From positions 4,579,031 to 4,643,030 of the forward strand of contig CP016093.1 in assembly GCA_001664005.1 (NCBI GenBank): a stretch of 64,000 nt of DNA. Direction: 5' to 3'. The stretch is from Rhizobiales bacterium NRL2. Lineage in GTDB: Bacteria; Pseudomonadota; Alphaproteobacteria; Minwuiales; Minwuiaceae. The notes under the pieces are model-generated. The model had not been told where the DNA came from. It saw nothing but the letters and a program-made list of their open reading frames with translations, and did not search any database. This document shows, piece after piece, positions 21,170 to 31,189 of this stretch. Numbering within the stretch: position 1 is the stretch's first letter; every line of letters starts with the position of its first letter. The position numbers and the translations under genes were made by a program.

Positions 21170-21457
21170 CTATCTGAAGCGCGTGCGGGCGCGCTCCATG
21201 GCCGCATCGAGATCCTTCCAGGCGTTCTCGACCCCCGCCTGGATATCGCCCAGCGCGGATTCGCCGGCCTGGCGCAGATCATCCATGCGGCGCTGGAACT
21301 CGGCGCGGCGCGACTTCAGATCCGAAAGACTCTCGGCATATTCCAGCTGGGCGTCGGCCTCCTTGCCCTTGGCCTCGGCCTTCAGACGATCCATCTCGGC
21401 GTCGATGGCCTCCAGCCGGGCCTCCATCTTCTTTCGATAGGCGTCGTTGGCGGTCAT
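21170..21457 (-). CDS. Small coiled-coil protein
   Basis: A 95-residue, highly charged protein that is nearly all predicted helix with heptad-like spacing (KKMEARLEAIDAEMDRLKAE). It has no signal peptide or membrane segment. Start 21457 has a good GGAGG site 8 bases upstream; the longer frame to 21481 does not. It resembles small coiled-coil proteins of unknown function in proteobacteria. It lies 77 bases downstream of the symporter-kinase gene on the same strand, so co-transcription is possible. Confidence 0.75.
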   Translation of the reverse strand: MTANDAYRKKMEARLEAIDAEMDRLKAEAKGKEADAQLEYAESLSDLKSRRAEFQRRMDDLRQAGESALGDIQAGVENAWKDLDAAMERARTRFR

Positions 21458-21534
21458 GGCCTGGTCCTCCGCAATCTGCATCGTTCCGACGATTCACAAT
21501 CTGGGAAGCGGCGGCGCGGACGCAATCGAGAGCG

Positions 21535-24252
21535 TCATTCCGCTGCTGCCACGCGGGCCAGCGGCAGAACCAGGCTGAAGCAGCTTCCCGTCCCGTCGCT
21601 GCGGGTCAGTTCCAGCCGGCCGCCGAGCCGCCGGGCGATCTGCGCGCTGATGGCCAGGCCGAGACCGGTGCCGGACCGGCCCCGCTCGATCTGCCGCCAG
21701 CCGCGGGCGAACTTGGAGAACAGGTGATCGGCCTCGACGTCGTCGACGCCGGGGCCGTTGTCCTCGACATGGACGCGGTAGTCGCCGTCCGCCGTCTCGC
21801 AGGCGATGCGCACCCAGGGTTCGGGGTTGTCGTTGTACTTGATGGCGTTGGAAATCAGGTTGATCAGCACCTGGGCGATACGGTCCCGGTCGCCATTGAC
21901 GCGCGCAAGCAGCCCCGCGTCCTCATGCTCTATACGGACGCCGGAATCGGCAGCCAGTCCCTCGCAGGCGGAGATGGCGCGCTCCACCGCGGCCTCGGGG
22001 TCCAGCAGCTCCATCTTCCAGTTGACCTCGCCGCGCTCCAGATGACTGAGGTCCAGGATCTCGTTCAGCAGGCCGGTCAGGCGGATGCTCTCGTCGTGGA
22101 TGATGCGCACGAAACGGCGCGCCTGCTCCGGGGGTAGATCCCCGGCATTCATCAGCACCTCGGCGAAGGAGCGGATCGAGGTCATCGGCGTGCGGAGCTC
22201 GTGGCTGACCTGGCTGAGGAAGTCGTCCTTCTCGTTGTCCAGGCGCATCAGCCGCTCGTTGGCGCGCCTGAGTTCGCCGGCAGTGCGCTCCAGCGCGCGC
22301 GAGTTCGCCTCCAGCGCCTGGCTGTACTCGATCACCTGCTGGGTCTCGTCGACCATGCGAATGAGCTCGTCGAAGCTGATGGTCTCGCCGGAGACGACCT
22401 CCGAGATCATCACTCTGGCGGAAGCGGCGCCGACGCTGCCGCCGATCTCGCGCTCCAGATGGGCGATGAAGGAGGCGTCGGGCGTCGGCGTCTCGTCGCC
22501 ATGGCCCTGGCGGACGGCGAACTCCCGGAACAGCCGGTCGGCCCGCTCCGCGCCCAGGATGCGCCGGGTGAGGATGCGCAGATCGTCGATCGCCGCGGTG
22601 CGCACCAGGGCGCGCGATTCATTGCCCGCCGGATTGCGGAAGACGTTGACGAACAGCGCGCTCTGCAGCCGTTCCAGCGGCTGCGGCTCGCTGAACAGCG
22701 ACCCGGCCACCAGCAGCACGACATTGGCCGTCAGGCTCCAGACGACCGAGTGAACCAGCGGGTCCATGTCGGTCAGGCCGAACAGGGCCTGGGGCCGGAG
22801 GAAGGCGTAGCCGCCCAGGCCGTCGCGCACGATGCCGGCGACCATGTTGCCCTCGGCCGCAAGGCTGGGCAGCAGCAGGGTGTAGATCCACAGCAGCACC
22901 CCGCCCACCAGGCCCAGCTTGGCGCCGGCCGCTGTGGCGCGCCGCCAGTAGAGGCCCGCCAGCATGGGCGGCAGGAACTGGGCGACGCCGGCGAAGGCTA
23001 TCAGACCCATGGAAGCCAGGGCCTCGTTCTGGGCGGAGAAGCGGTAGTAGAGCAGGCCCAGGCCCAGCACCAGGACGATGGAGAAGCGGCGGCTGTTGAG
23101 CACCAGCGTCTTCAGGTCGCCGGAGCGGTTGAAGCCGAGCCAGGGCATGCGCAGCACCACCGGCATGACGATGTGGTTGGAGATCATGATCGAGAGCGCG
23201 ATGCAGGCCACGATCACCATGGACGTCGCCGAGGAAAAGCCGCCGATGAAGGCGAACAGCGCCAGCATGTCCTGGTCGGCGGCCATGGGCAGGGTCAGCA
23301 CGAACATGTCCGGGTCCGCGCCCTCCGGCAGCATGGTCAGCCCCGCCAGGGCGATGGGCAGCACGAACAGGCAGATCAGCAGCAGATAGAGCGGGAACAG
23401 CCAGCCGGCGGTCTGCAGGTGCGCCTCGTGCGAGTTCTCGACCACCGTGACCTGGAACTGGCGGGGCAGGCAGAGTATGGCGGCGGCGGCAAGGAAGGTC
23501 AGCGCCGCCCAGCGGCCGCCGAACATGTCCTCGCGCTGCAGCAACGCCCGCGCCCTGTCATTGTCGAACAGCTCCCCCATGCCGCCTGCGGCGAAGATCA
23601 CGAAGGCCCCCACCATCACCAGCGCCAGCAGCTTGACCAGCGCCTCGAAGGCGATGGCGGCGACCACGCCCGGGTGCTGTTCGTTGGCCTCCAGATTGCG
23701 GGTGCCGAACAGGATGGTGAACAGCGCCATGCCCATCGCCACCCAGAGCGCGCCCTCGAAATCGCCGGCGGCGGCGGTGAGTTCGACGAAGTCGGGATCG
23801 TTGGCCGAGCTCAGCACCGCGAAGCTGGAAGTCACGGCCTTGAGCTGCAGCGCGATATAGGGCGTGGTGCCGACCACCGCGATCAGGGTGACGAGCACGG
23901 CCAGTGTGTTCGACTTGCCGAAGCGCGACGAGATCAGGTCGGCGATCGACGAGATGCGATGGACGTGGCCGATGCGCACCAGCTTGCGCAGCAGATACCA
24001 CCAGCCGATGAAGATCAGGGTCGGCCCGAGATAGATGGTGACGAACTCCAGCCCGCCGCGTGCCGCGGAGCCGACCGCGCCGTAGAACGTCCACGATGTG
24101 CAGTAGACCGAGATGGACAGCGTGTAGATCAGCGGCGAATTGGTGATCCAGCGGTTGCCGCGGCGGGTCATGCGGTCGCTGAACCAGGCCAGCAGGAACA
24201 GGAAGCCGACATAGCCGAGCGCGATGACGATGACGGCGTCAGCGGTCAGCAT
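21535..24252 (-). CDS. Sodium/solute symporter-histidine kinase fusion (CbrA-like)
   Basis: A 905-residue fusion. About residues 1-490 form an SSS-family transporter with 12 or 13 membrane helices (GAVGSAARGGLEFVTIYLGP, SLCPRQF-like segment at LCLPRQFQVTVVE). A linker with a PAS-like/STAC-like region leads to a coiled coil, HisKA (SHELRTPMTSIRSF, His684) and HATPase_c (SNAIKYNDNPE, GTGLGLAIS). Similar proteins such as CbrA transport or sense amino acids and organic acids and phosphorylate a regulator. The upstream membrane gene overlaps it by 14 bases and a CheY-like gene precedes that, so the cluster forms one sensory unit. The ligand is unknown. Confidence 0.93.
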   Translation of the reverse strand: MLTADAVIVIALGYVGFLFLLAWFSDRMTRRGNRWITNSPLIYTLSISVYCTSWTFYGAVGSAARGGLEFVTIYLGPTLIFIGWWYLLRKLVRIGHVHRISSIADLISSRFGKSNTLAVLVTLIAVVGTTPYIALQLKAVTSSFAVLSSANDPDFVELTAAAGDFEGALWVAMGMALFTILFGTRNLEANEQHPGVVAAIAFEALVKLLALVMVGAFVIFAAGGMGELFDNDRARALLQREDMFGGRWAALTFLAAAAILCLPRQFQVTVVENSHEAHLQTAGWLFPLYLLLICLFVLPIALAGLTMLPEGADPDMFVLTLPMAADQDMLALFAFIGGFSSATSMVIVACIALSIMISNHIVMPVVLRMPWLGFNRSGDLKTLVLNSRRFSIVLVLGLGLLYYRFSAQNEALASMGLIAFAGVAQFLPPMLAGLYWRRATAAGAKLGLVGGVLLWIYTLLLPSLAAEGNMVAGIVRDGLGGYAFLRPQALFGLTDMDPLVHSVVWSLTANVVLLVAGSLFSEPQPLERLQSALFVNVFRNPAGNESRALVRTAAIDDLRILTRRILGAERADRLFREFAVRQGHGDETPTPDASFIAHLEREIGGSVGAASARVMISEVVSGETISFDELIRMVDETQQVIEYSQALEANSRALERTAGELRRANERLMRLDNEKDDFLSQVSHELRTPMTSIRSFAEVLMNAGDLPPEQARRFVRIIHDESIRLTGLLNEILDLSHLERGEVNWKMELLDPEAAVERAISACEGLAADSGVRIEHEDAGLLARVNGDRDRIAQVLINLISNAIKYNDNPEPWVRIACETADGDYRVHVEDNGPGVDDVEADHLFSKFARGWRQIERGRSGTGLGLAISAQIARRLGGRLELTRSDGTGSCFSLVLPLARVAAAE

Positions 24253-24511
24253 CGCCCGCCTCCGCCGCCTCGGCCTCCATTTCCGCCGCCGCGTCCTCGA
24301 TCGCCAGGCGCTCCGCCCGGCCCAGCCGCCGCGACAGCAGAACGCCCAGCGCGATCAGGCCCGCCCAGACCCCGAAGACGTAGAGCACCACCGCCGGGAC
24401 GCCGGCGATTGTCCCGCCGCCGACGAACAGCCCGGCGAACGGCGGCATGATCAGGATCAGCCCCGCCGCCGGCAGGACCAGCGCGGCGTCGCGGAGCTTC
24501 TGACGGTCCAT
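24239..24511 (-). CDS. Small two-helix membrane protein preceding the symporter-kinase
   Basis: The 90-residue protein has two hydrophobic helices (LVLPAAGLILIMPPFAGLFV and VVLYVFGVWAGLIALGVLLS) and an acidic, Ala-Glu-rich C-terminus. Start ATG 24511 is preferred to GTG 24517 because its spacing to gggagg is 9 bases. Its 3' end overlaps the symporter-kinase start by 14 bases. Symporters of this superfamily are often paired with a small membrane protein (DUF485 or DUF4212), so a partner role is a reasonable inference; homology to those families is not evident by eye. Confidence 0.8.
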   Translation of the reverse strand: MDRQKLRDAALVLPAAGLILIMPPFAGLFVGGGTIAGVPAVVLYVFGVWAGLIALGVLLSRRLGRAERLAIEDAAAEMEAEAAEAGDADR

Positions 24512-24525
24512 GGGCACCGTCCTCC

Positions 24526-24894
24526 CTAGCGCCCGGCCAGGCCGATCACGCAGTCGACCACGTCCTGGTTCGAGAAGGGCTTGGTGATGAACGCGCTCAC
24601 GCCCAGCGATTCGGCGACCTTGCGGTCCTTCTCCTGACCCTTGGCGGTCAGCATCACGACCGGCAGGTCGCTGAGGCGGCTGTCGCCCCGGACCGCCTTG
24701 AGCACGTCGTAGCCGTCCCGCTTGGGCAGCATCAGGTCCAGGATCATCACGTCGGGCCGCAGGCCGCGCAGCGCCTCGATCGCGGCATCGCCGTCATAGA
24801 CGGCGCGGGCGCGGCAGCCGGCGCGCTCGAGAATGAACGTCAGCAGCTCGACGATGTTCGGTTCGTCCTCGGCGATCAGGACCTCGGTCGCCAC
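24526..24894 (-). CDS. Single-domain CheY-like response regulator
   Basis: The 122-residue product is one receiver domain with no output domain. The acidic pocket is EDE (residues 9-11), the phosphorylation site Asp53 in VMILDLMLPKRDGYD, the Thr in VVMLTAKGQE and the Lys in AFITKPFSNQD. The start is GTG 24894 behind aagga; ATG alternatives are out of frame or far upstream. It is 14 bases ahead of the small membrane protein gene and is the likely phosphorylation partner of the symporter-kinase. Confidence 0.92.
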   Translation of the reverse strand: MATEVLIAEDEPNIVELLTFILERAGCRARAVYDGDAAIEALRGLRPDVMILDLMLPKRDGYDVLKAVRGDSRLSDLPVVMLTAKGQEKDRKVAESLGVSAFITKPFSNQDVVDCVIGLAGR

Positions 24895-24973
24895 ATCCTT
24901 TCCCTCCCGCTGATCCGGACGTTCTTGGCGCGCCCGGTTGGTTCCCTCGAAGTCTAGCGAACACGAAGTCGCG

Positions 24974-25024
24974 CCGGTACTCAATCCTCCCGCGCGCGGC
25001 CGGTACTCAATCCTCCCGCGCGCG
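24974..25024. repeat. 26-base tandem duplication at the end of the ScfR-type gene
   Basis: Two direct copies of a 26-base unit (from 24974 and from 25000, core GGTACTCAATCCTCCCGCG) adjoin. The right copy encodes the last codons and stop of the regulator gene; the left copy repeats this tail, including a second in-frame stop, in the downstream non-coding stretch. It looks like a local slippage duplication. Confidence 0.85.
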
Positions 25025-26587
25025 CAGGACCGATTCCTCGCCGCGGTGGATGCAGGCGCGGCGAGGGCAGAGGCGGCAGGCCGGCCCGACCGCCGTCGCC
25101 ATCTGCCGCTTCGCCAGATCCAGGCCGTCGCCGTAGACCGTGCGGTCGGCATAGACCACGTCGCAGGCCAGCATCACCGAGCGCAGGAACGGCTGTTCGT
25201 GGAACAGCCCCGGCTCGTGGCGGATGGTGCGGGCGACGAAAAGGTAGCGGCTGCCATTGGGAAACTCCGCCAGTTGCCGGATCACCCGGCCCGGCGTCTG
25301 GAAGACGCTGTAGAGCGGCCACAGCGAACAGCCATTGCCCGAGCGCGGGATCGGCAGGCCGGCGACGGGAAAGCGCTTGCTGATATGGCCCGAGGGATCG
25401 GCGCGGAAGAAGGCGAAGGGAATGCCCTCAGCATCCGGCCGGCGCAGCGAGACCAGGCGCTGGAAGACCTGCTCGACGCTGGCGGCGTAGCGCTGACGCA
25501 GCAGTTCCACGTCGTAGCGGAAGCGTTCGGCGTCCTCCAGGAAGGCGTCATAGGGCGCCAGCATGGCGGCCGCGGTGTAGGAGGTCAGCGCCTCGAAGGC
25601 GCGGGTCCGCGCCTCGTCGCTTGACAGCAGTTCGTCGCGCGCAGCCGCGGCCACGGCCGCCGCCTCCGACAGGCGCACCAGCAGCCGGGCAAGCTGGAAG
25701 CGGCGGGTCGAGGCCGGCGCGTTGTCGAGAAAGGTCAGCGTCCGGGCCCCGGCGTCATAGTGGCAGAGATTGCGGAAACGGCCGAGATCGGCCTCCAGCG
25801 CCGACTGGTGACGTATCCCGACGCCGAAGCGCTCCTCGAGATGGCCGGCCAGCGCGCCGTCCTCCAACGCGCCTTCGGGGCGGACGCGGCGGCGAAGGTC
25901 CGCCGCCAGGTCCTCCAGCGCCGGATAGTGGGACCGGTTCTGGATGATGAAGTCGTCGACCTCCTCGGCCGGCGAGAGCGAGCGCGGTCCCGCGCCGGCG
26001 GATCCGAAACGCTCGACCAGCTCCTGGGCGAGGGTGGAGAGTTCCCCGCTCTGGGAGAGTATGATGTCGACGAAACGCTGACGCTGGGTGGCGGTCAGAT
26101 CGTCGACATTGGTAAGGATCTCGGAAGTGGAGCGAACCGCCGCCGCATGGTTCAGCACCTGATGCACCGCGCCGGCCAGCGCCGGATCCTGGGCCAGGCG
26201 GTCGCTCATCGCCGCGGCGTGCTGTTCGGCGTCGCGCCGGAGGCGCGCCAGGGCGAGCAGGGCGGAGGCCCAGTCCGGATGGCGGCTGACCAGCAGGTTG
26301 GCGCTGCCGGGATCGATGCGCAGGCCCGCCAGCGACGGGTCGGCCGCCAGCTCCCCGAGCCGCTCGATCAGGCGCCGCTCGGTGGTGCCCGTCAGGACGT
26401 CGAGCTGCAGTTCCAGGGCGTCCGCCAGCTTCTTCAGCAGACGGCCGCCGACCGCCCGCTTGTCGGCCTCGATCAGGTTCAGATAGGACGGCGAGATGCC
26501 GATGCGCTGGGCCAGCGCGACCTGCGTGACACCCAGCTCCTTGCGGCGCTGACGCACCCTGATCCCGACGGGTCCGGCCACCTGCAT
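25007..26587 (-). CDS. ScfR/RamB-type transcriptional regulator
   Basis: A 526-residue XRE-family regulator of the ScfR (short-chain fatty acyl) / RamB type that controls acyl-CoA or acetate metabolism. Residues 5-70 are a helix-turn-helix (GIRVRQRRKELGVTQVALAQ, then GISPSYLNLIEADKRAVGG). The middle has an ImmA/IrrE-like domain (LCHYDAGARTLTFLDN region) and the C-terminus has DUF2083 with a Cys cluster, CRLCPRRACIHRGEE. In studied relatives the C-terminal part senses acyl-CoAs. Start 26587 is preferred to 26626 because it matches the conserved N-terminus. It is divergent from the ABC transporter operon and upstream of the sensor-kinase cluster. Confidence 0.88.
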   Translation of the reverse strand: MQVAGPVGIRVRQRRKELGVTQVALAQRIGISPSYLNLIEADKRAVGGRLLKKLADALELQLDVLTGTTERRLIERLGELAADPSLAGLRIDPGSANLLVSRHPDWASALLALARLRRDAEQHAAAMSDRLAQDPALAGAVHQVLNHAAAVRSTSEILTNVDDLTATQRQRFVDIILSQSGELSTLAQELVERFGSAGAGPRSLSPAEEVDDFIIQNRSHYPALEDLAADLRRRVRPEGALEDGALAGHLEERFGVGIRHQSALEADLGRFRNLCHYDAGARTLTFLDNAPASTRRFQLARLLVRLSEAAAVAAAARDELLSSDEARTRAFEALTSYTAAAMLAPYDAFLEDAERFRYDVELLRQRYAASVEQVFQRLVSLRRPDAEGIPFAFFRADPSGHISKRFPVAGLPIPRSGNGCSLWPLYSVFQTPGRVIRQLAEFPNGSRYLFVARTIRHEPGLFHEQPFLRSVMLACDVVYADRTVYGDGLDLAKRQMATAVGPACRLCPRRACIHRGEESVLRARED

Positions 26588-26658
26588 GACCCTGCTCCCC
26601 TGTTCCCGGCGCCTCCCCGCAGTCAATTCTTTACAGAACAGCGCCCCCTCTGTTGGTG

Positions 26659-26688
26659 AATTTTACAAAATTATTGAAGTTTTTCAAT
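26659..26688. promoter_or_regulatory. Two adjacent dyads in the regulator/ABC-operon divergent region
   Basis: AATTTT-AC-AAAATT (26659-26672) is followed directly by ATTGAA-GTTT-TTCAAT (26673-26688). Both arms are perfect, in a strikingly AT-rich patch of a GC-rich genome, 72 bases from the regulator start and 112 from the binding-protein gene. They may be operators of the divergent regulator; the match to published RamB sites is only general. Confidence 0.5.
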
Positions 26689-26799
26689 GACTAATTGCCG
26701 GAATTGACCCGGTGTTTTACGAATTGGTGGGTCTGGATGCGCAGATCCGGGCGACAAGAGCAAGTCGTTTCAAACGATATCCCCACGGGAGGGAACCCA

Positions 26800-28152
26800 A
26801 TGAAGATCATCGACAAGAGCCTGTCGCGGCGCAGCCTGCTGAAGACCGGCACGGCGCTCGGCGCCGGCGCCATCGTGGCGCCGACGATTTTCTCCAGCCA
26901 AGCCTGGGCGGCCGGCTACACCAACGAACCGAAGGGCGGCACCGTGACCTTCGGCTTCAACGTGCCGCAGACGGGCGCCTATGCCGACGAGGGCGCGGAC
27001 GAGCTGCGCGCCTACCAGCTGGCGGTCGAGCACATCAACGGCGAAGGCGACGGTGGCATGCTGAACACCTTCTCGTCGAAGGCGCTGCAGGGCAACGGCA
27101 TCAACGGCAAGAAGGTCGTCTACGTCACCGGCGACACCCAGACCAAGTCGGACGCCGCCCGCGCATCGGCCAAGCGGATGATCGAGAAGGACGGCGCCAT
27201 CATGATCACCGGCGGCTCCTCGTCGGGCGTGGCGATCGCCGTCCAGGGTCTCTGCCAGGACGCCGGCGTCATCTTCATGGCCGGCCTGACGCACTCCAAC
27301 GACACCACCGGCAAGGACAAGCGCGCCAACGGCTTCCGCCACTTCTTCAACACCGAGATGTCGGGCGCCGCGCTCGGCCCGGTGCTGAAGAACAACTTCG
27401 GCACCGACCGCAGGGCCTACCACCTGACCGCCGACTATACCTGGGGCTGGTCGCAGGAAGGCTCGATCAAGAAGTACACCGAGCAGCTCGGCTGGGAGAC
27501 GGTCGCGGCCGTCCGCACCCCGCTTGGCGCGGGCGACTTCTCGCAGTACATCACGCCGGTGCTGAACTCCGGCGCCGACGTGCTGGTGCTGAACCACTAC
27601 GGCCGCGACATGGTCAACTCGCTGACCCAGGCGGTCCAGTTCGGCCTGCGCGACAAGCAGGTCAACGGCAAGGACTTCGCCATCGTCGTCCCGCTCTACA
27701 GCCGCCTGATGGCCCAGGGCGCGGGCGAGAACGTCAAGGGCATCTTCGGCTCGACGAACTGGCACTGGTCGCTGCAGGACGAGGGCTCGCAGGCCTTCGT
27801 CAAGTCCTTCGGCCAGAAGTACGGCTTCCCGCCGAGCCAGGCCGCGCACACCACCTACTGCCAGGCCATCCTCTACGCCGACGCCTGCCAGCGCGCCGGC
27901 TCCTTCCGGCCCTCCGAGGTCGGCAAGGCGCTCGAGGGCTTCGAGTTCGACGGTCTCGGCAACGGCCCGACGGAGTACCGCGCCGAGGATCACCAGTGCT
28001 TCAAGGACGTGCTGGTCGTGAAGGGCAAGGAGAACCCGTCGTCCAAGTTCGACGTTCTCGAGGTCGTCGAGGTCACGCCGCGCGCGCAGGTCGAATATCC
28101 GGCCAGCATGCTGGGCGGCGAGCTCGGCCCGTACAATGATGGCTCCGCCTAA
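26800..28152 (+). CDS. ABC transporter substrate-binding protein, Tat-exported
   Basis: A 450-residue type I periplasmic binding protein (Peripla_BP_6 group) for a branched-chain amino acid/amide/urea-type importer. The N-terminus has a twin-arginine signal (SRRSLLKTGTALGAGAIVA) followed by AWA cleavage. The mature part begins with the family pattern GGTVTFGFNVPQTGAYADEG. Three Cys (CQRAG, HTTYCQAI, QCFKD) occur in the C-terminal half. ATG 26800 is preceded by acgggagggaa. The ligand could be an amino acid or an organic acid; the divergent acyl-type regulator hints at the latter, as inference. A hairpin separates it from livH. Confidence 0.9.
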   Translation: MKIIDKSLSRRSLLKTGTALGAGAIVAPTIFSSQAWAAGYTNEPKGGTVTFGFNVPQTGAYADEGADELRAYQLAVEHINGEGDGGMLNTFSSKALQGNGINGKKVVYVTGDTQTKSDAARASAKRMIEKDGAIMITGGSSSGVAIAVQGLCQDAGVIFMAGLTHSNDTTGKDKRANGFRHFFNTEMSGAALGPVLKNNFGTDRRAYHLTADYTWGWSQEGSIKKYTEQLGWETVAAVRTPLGAGDFSQYITPVLNSGADVLVLNHYGRDMVNSLTQAVQFGLRDKQVNGKDFAIVVPLYSRLMAQGAGENVKGIFGSTNWHWSLQDEGSQAFVKSFGQKYGFPPSQAAHTTYCQAILYADACQRAGSFRPSEVGKALEGFEFDGLGNGPTEYRAEDHQCFKDVLVVKGKENPSSKFDVLEVVEVTPRAQVEYPASMLGGELGPYNDGSA

Positions 28153-28182
28153 GAAGAGCCTTCCTCCTCTCCAGAACTGGCA

Positions 28183-28213
28183 AGGTTGCTCCGGCGTTTC
28201 GCCGGAGCAACCT
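28183..28213 (+). terminator. Hairpin between the binding-protein gene and livH
   Basis: A perfect 14-base stem (28183-28196 with 28200-28213, AGGTTGCTCCGGCG and its complement) with a TTT loop is followed by gctctttcc. It probably terminates part of transcription or protects the 3' end of the binding-protein mRNA, giving more binding protein than permease. Confidence 0.7.
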
Positions 28214-28239
28214 GCTCTTTCCGACCGAAGGGCCCACCG

Positions 28240-29268
28240 ATGGACGTGATCCTGCTGCAGTTGCTGAACGGCCTGGACAAGGGCGGCGCCTACGCGTTGA
28301 TCGCGCTGGGCCTGACCATCATCTTCGGCACGCTGGGCGTGGTGAACTTCGCCCATGGCGCGCTGTTCATGCTGGGCGCCTTCTGCGCAGTCAGCGTCAA
28401 GGCGCTGCTGGGCCTGGAGAAGGTCGCCCTGCACCCGACCGAGAAGACCGCATGGGGCTCGCCGGTGGAGATCCGCACGCCCTATGTCGAGGATCTGCTG
28501 GGCGATTTCGGCCTGCTGCTGCTCGACTACTCCGTACCCGCGTCGATCATCATCGCCATACCGATCATGCTGCTGATCGGCATCGCCATGGAACGCGGGC
28601 TGATCCGCTTCTTCTACAAGCGCCCGCACGCCGAACAGATCCTGGTCACCTTCGGCCTCGCCATCGTGCTGCAGGAAATCGTCAAGGCGCAGTTCGGCGC
28701 CAACCCGATACCTCAGCCGGCGCCGGACGCGGCCCAGGGCATGCTCGACTTCGGCGCCGCCATCGGCTTCGACGCCGGCAACGTGGTCTACCCCACCTGG
28801 CGTCTGGTCTACTTCCTGTTCTCGCTGGGCGTGATCGGGGCCGTGTTTGCCTTCCTGCAGTTCACCACCTTCGGCATGGTCGTCCGCGCCGGCATGGCCG
28901 ACCGGGAGACCGTCGGCCTGCTGGGCATCGACATCGACCGCCGCTTCACCATCGTCTTCGGCATCGCGGCCATCGTCGCCGGGCTCGCCGGCGTCATGTA
29001 CACGCCCATCCTCAGCCCCGACTATCACATGGGCATGGACTTCCTGGTCCTCAGCTTCGTGGTCGTCGTCGTGGGCGGCATGGGCTCGCTCCCCGGCGCG
29101 GTCACCGCCGGCTTCGTACTGGGTATCCTGCAGTCCTTCGCCTCGATGAACGAGGTCAAGAACATCCTGCCCGGGATCGACCAGATCATCATCTACCTGA
29201 TCGCCGTCGTGATCCTTCTTGTCCGTCCACGCGGCCTGATGGGCCGCAAGGGCGTCATGGAGGGCTGA
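28240..29268 (+). CDS. livH: Branched-chain-type ABC transporter permease LivH
   Basis: A 342-residue inner-membrane permease with about eight helices. The N-terminus [20 protein letters not shown] and the segment [19 protein letters not shown] are family signatures, and the cytoplasmic coupling region contains [19 protein letters not shown]. Start ATG 28240 is chosen from the conserved N-terminus. An insertion of about 50 residues after the second helix ([19 protein letters not shown] onward) makes it longer than E. coli LivH. livM follows after 4 bases. Confidence 0.93.
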   Translation: MDVILLQLLNGLDKGGAYALIALGLTIIFGTLGVVNFAHGALFMLGAFCAVSVKALLGLEKVALHPTEKTAWGSPVEIRTPYVEDLLGDFGLLLLDYSVPASIIIAIPIMLLIGIAMERGLIRFFYKRPHAEQILVTFGLAIVLQEIVKAQFGANPIPQPAPDAAQGMLDFGAAIGFDAGNVVYPTWRLVYFLFSLGVIGAVFAFLQFTTFGMVVRAGMADRETVGLLGIDIDRRFTIVFGIAAIVAGLAGVMYTPILSPDYHMGMDFLVLSFVVVVVGGMGSLPGAVTAGFVLGILQSFASMNEVKNILPGIDQIIIYLIAVVILLVRPRGLMGRKGVMEG

Positions 29269-29272
29269 GCCA

Positions 29273-30424
29273 ATGACTACCGTCACCGAGAGCTCGCCCC
29301 GCGGCGACCTGATCCTGCTGATCTGCTTTTCCGCATTCGTGCTGGCGGGGCCGATCATCCTGCAGCCCTTCGGCGCCGGCTATCCGGACCTGCTGCAGAA
29401 GTTCGCGATCTACGGCCTGTTCGCGATGGGCTTCAACATCCTGTTCGGCCTGACCGGCTATCTCTCCTTCGGTCACGCCGCCTTTCTGGGCGTCGGCTCC
29501 TACACCGCGGTCTGGACCTTCAAGCTGCTCAGTATGAACCCGATTCCGGCGATCATCCTCGCCACCCTGCTGGGCGGCGCCTTCGCGGCGCTGATCGGCT
29601 ACATCTCGCTCAGGCGGTCCGGCATCTACTTCTCCATCCTGACGCTGGCCTTCGCGCAGATGTGCTACAACCTGGCGTATTCGGTGCTGACGCCGATCAC
29701 CAACGGCGAGACGGGACTGCAGCTCACCCAGTCCGACCCGCGCGTGCTCGATGTCGCCTTCGGCCGCGACTACGGCGCGGTGCTGCCGTCCTCGGACCTC
29801 TTCGGCATCGACATGACCGGCTATCCGGGTTTCTACTTCTGCGGCGTCATCCTGATCATCTGCTTCTACATCTCGATGCGGATCTTCCGCTCGCCCTTCG
29901 GCATGATGCTGCGCGCGGTCAAGTCCAACCAGAACCGCATGAACTACACCGGCCTGAACACCCGGCCCTACGCGCTGACCGCCTTCGTGATCTCCGGCAT
30001 GTACGCCGGCCTGGCCGGCGGGCTGCTGGCGGTCACCGACCCGCTTGCGGGCGCCGAGCGCATGCAGTGGACGGCCTCCGGCGAGGTCGTGCTGATGACC
30101 ATCCTGGGCGGCTCGGGCACGCTGCTCGGCCCGGTCCTGGGCGCAGGCCTCATCAAGTATTTCGAGAACATCTTCTCGGCCTTCAACGACCAGATCCTGG
30201 CGGCCGTCTTCGGTTTCCTGCCCGACGGCCTCCGGGACGTCATGGTCTCACTCTCCGCCCTGTTCGTCGGCGAGGGCTGGCACCTGACCCTGGGCGTGCT
30301 GTTCATGGTGATCGTGATCTTCCTGCCCGGCGGCCTGATGGAAGGTTTCTCGCGGCTGCGCCGGCTGATCGTGACGCGCACGGGCCGGAACGGCGACGCC
30401 GCCGCGCCGCAAGCCGCCGAATAG
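29273..30424 (+). CDS. livM: Branched-chain-type ABC transporter permease LivM
   Basis: The second permease, 383 residues with eight or more helices. [20 protein letters not shown] and [20 protein letters not shown] are the family signatures (the latter is the coupling region for the ATPases). The C-terminal tail is Arg-rich and cytoplasmic. It forms a heterodimer with LivH. The gene is four bases after livH and 12 bases before livG. Confidence 0.93.
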   Translation: MTTVTESSPRGDLILLICFSAFVLAGPIILQPFGAGYPDLLQKFAIYGLFAMGFNILFGLTGYLSFGHAAFLGVGSYTAVWTFKLLSMNPIPAIILATLLGGAFAALIGYISLRRSGIYFSILTLAFAQMCYNLAYSVLTPITNGETGLQLTQSDPRVLDVAFGRDYGAVLPSSDLFGIDMTGYPGFYFCGVILIICFYISMRIFRSPFGMMLRAVKSNQNRMNYTGLNTRPYALTAFVISGMYAGLAGGLLAVTDPLAGAERMQWTASGEVVLMTILGGSGTLLGPVLGAGLIKYFENIFSAFNDQILAAVFGFLPDGLRDVMVSLSALFVGEGWHLTLGVLFMVIVIFLPGGLMEGFSRLRRLIVTRTGRNGDAAAPQAAE

Positions 30425-30436
30425 GGAGCGGCAGCG

Positions 30437-31185
<749 letters not shown>

Positions 31186-31189
<4 letters not shown>

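Noticed and set aside
28181-28191. Possible sigma-54 promoter (TGGCAAGGTTGCT) before livH
   Set aside because: The GG and GC elements are too close for the required spacing, and the sequence is part of the hairpin stem.
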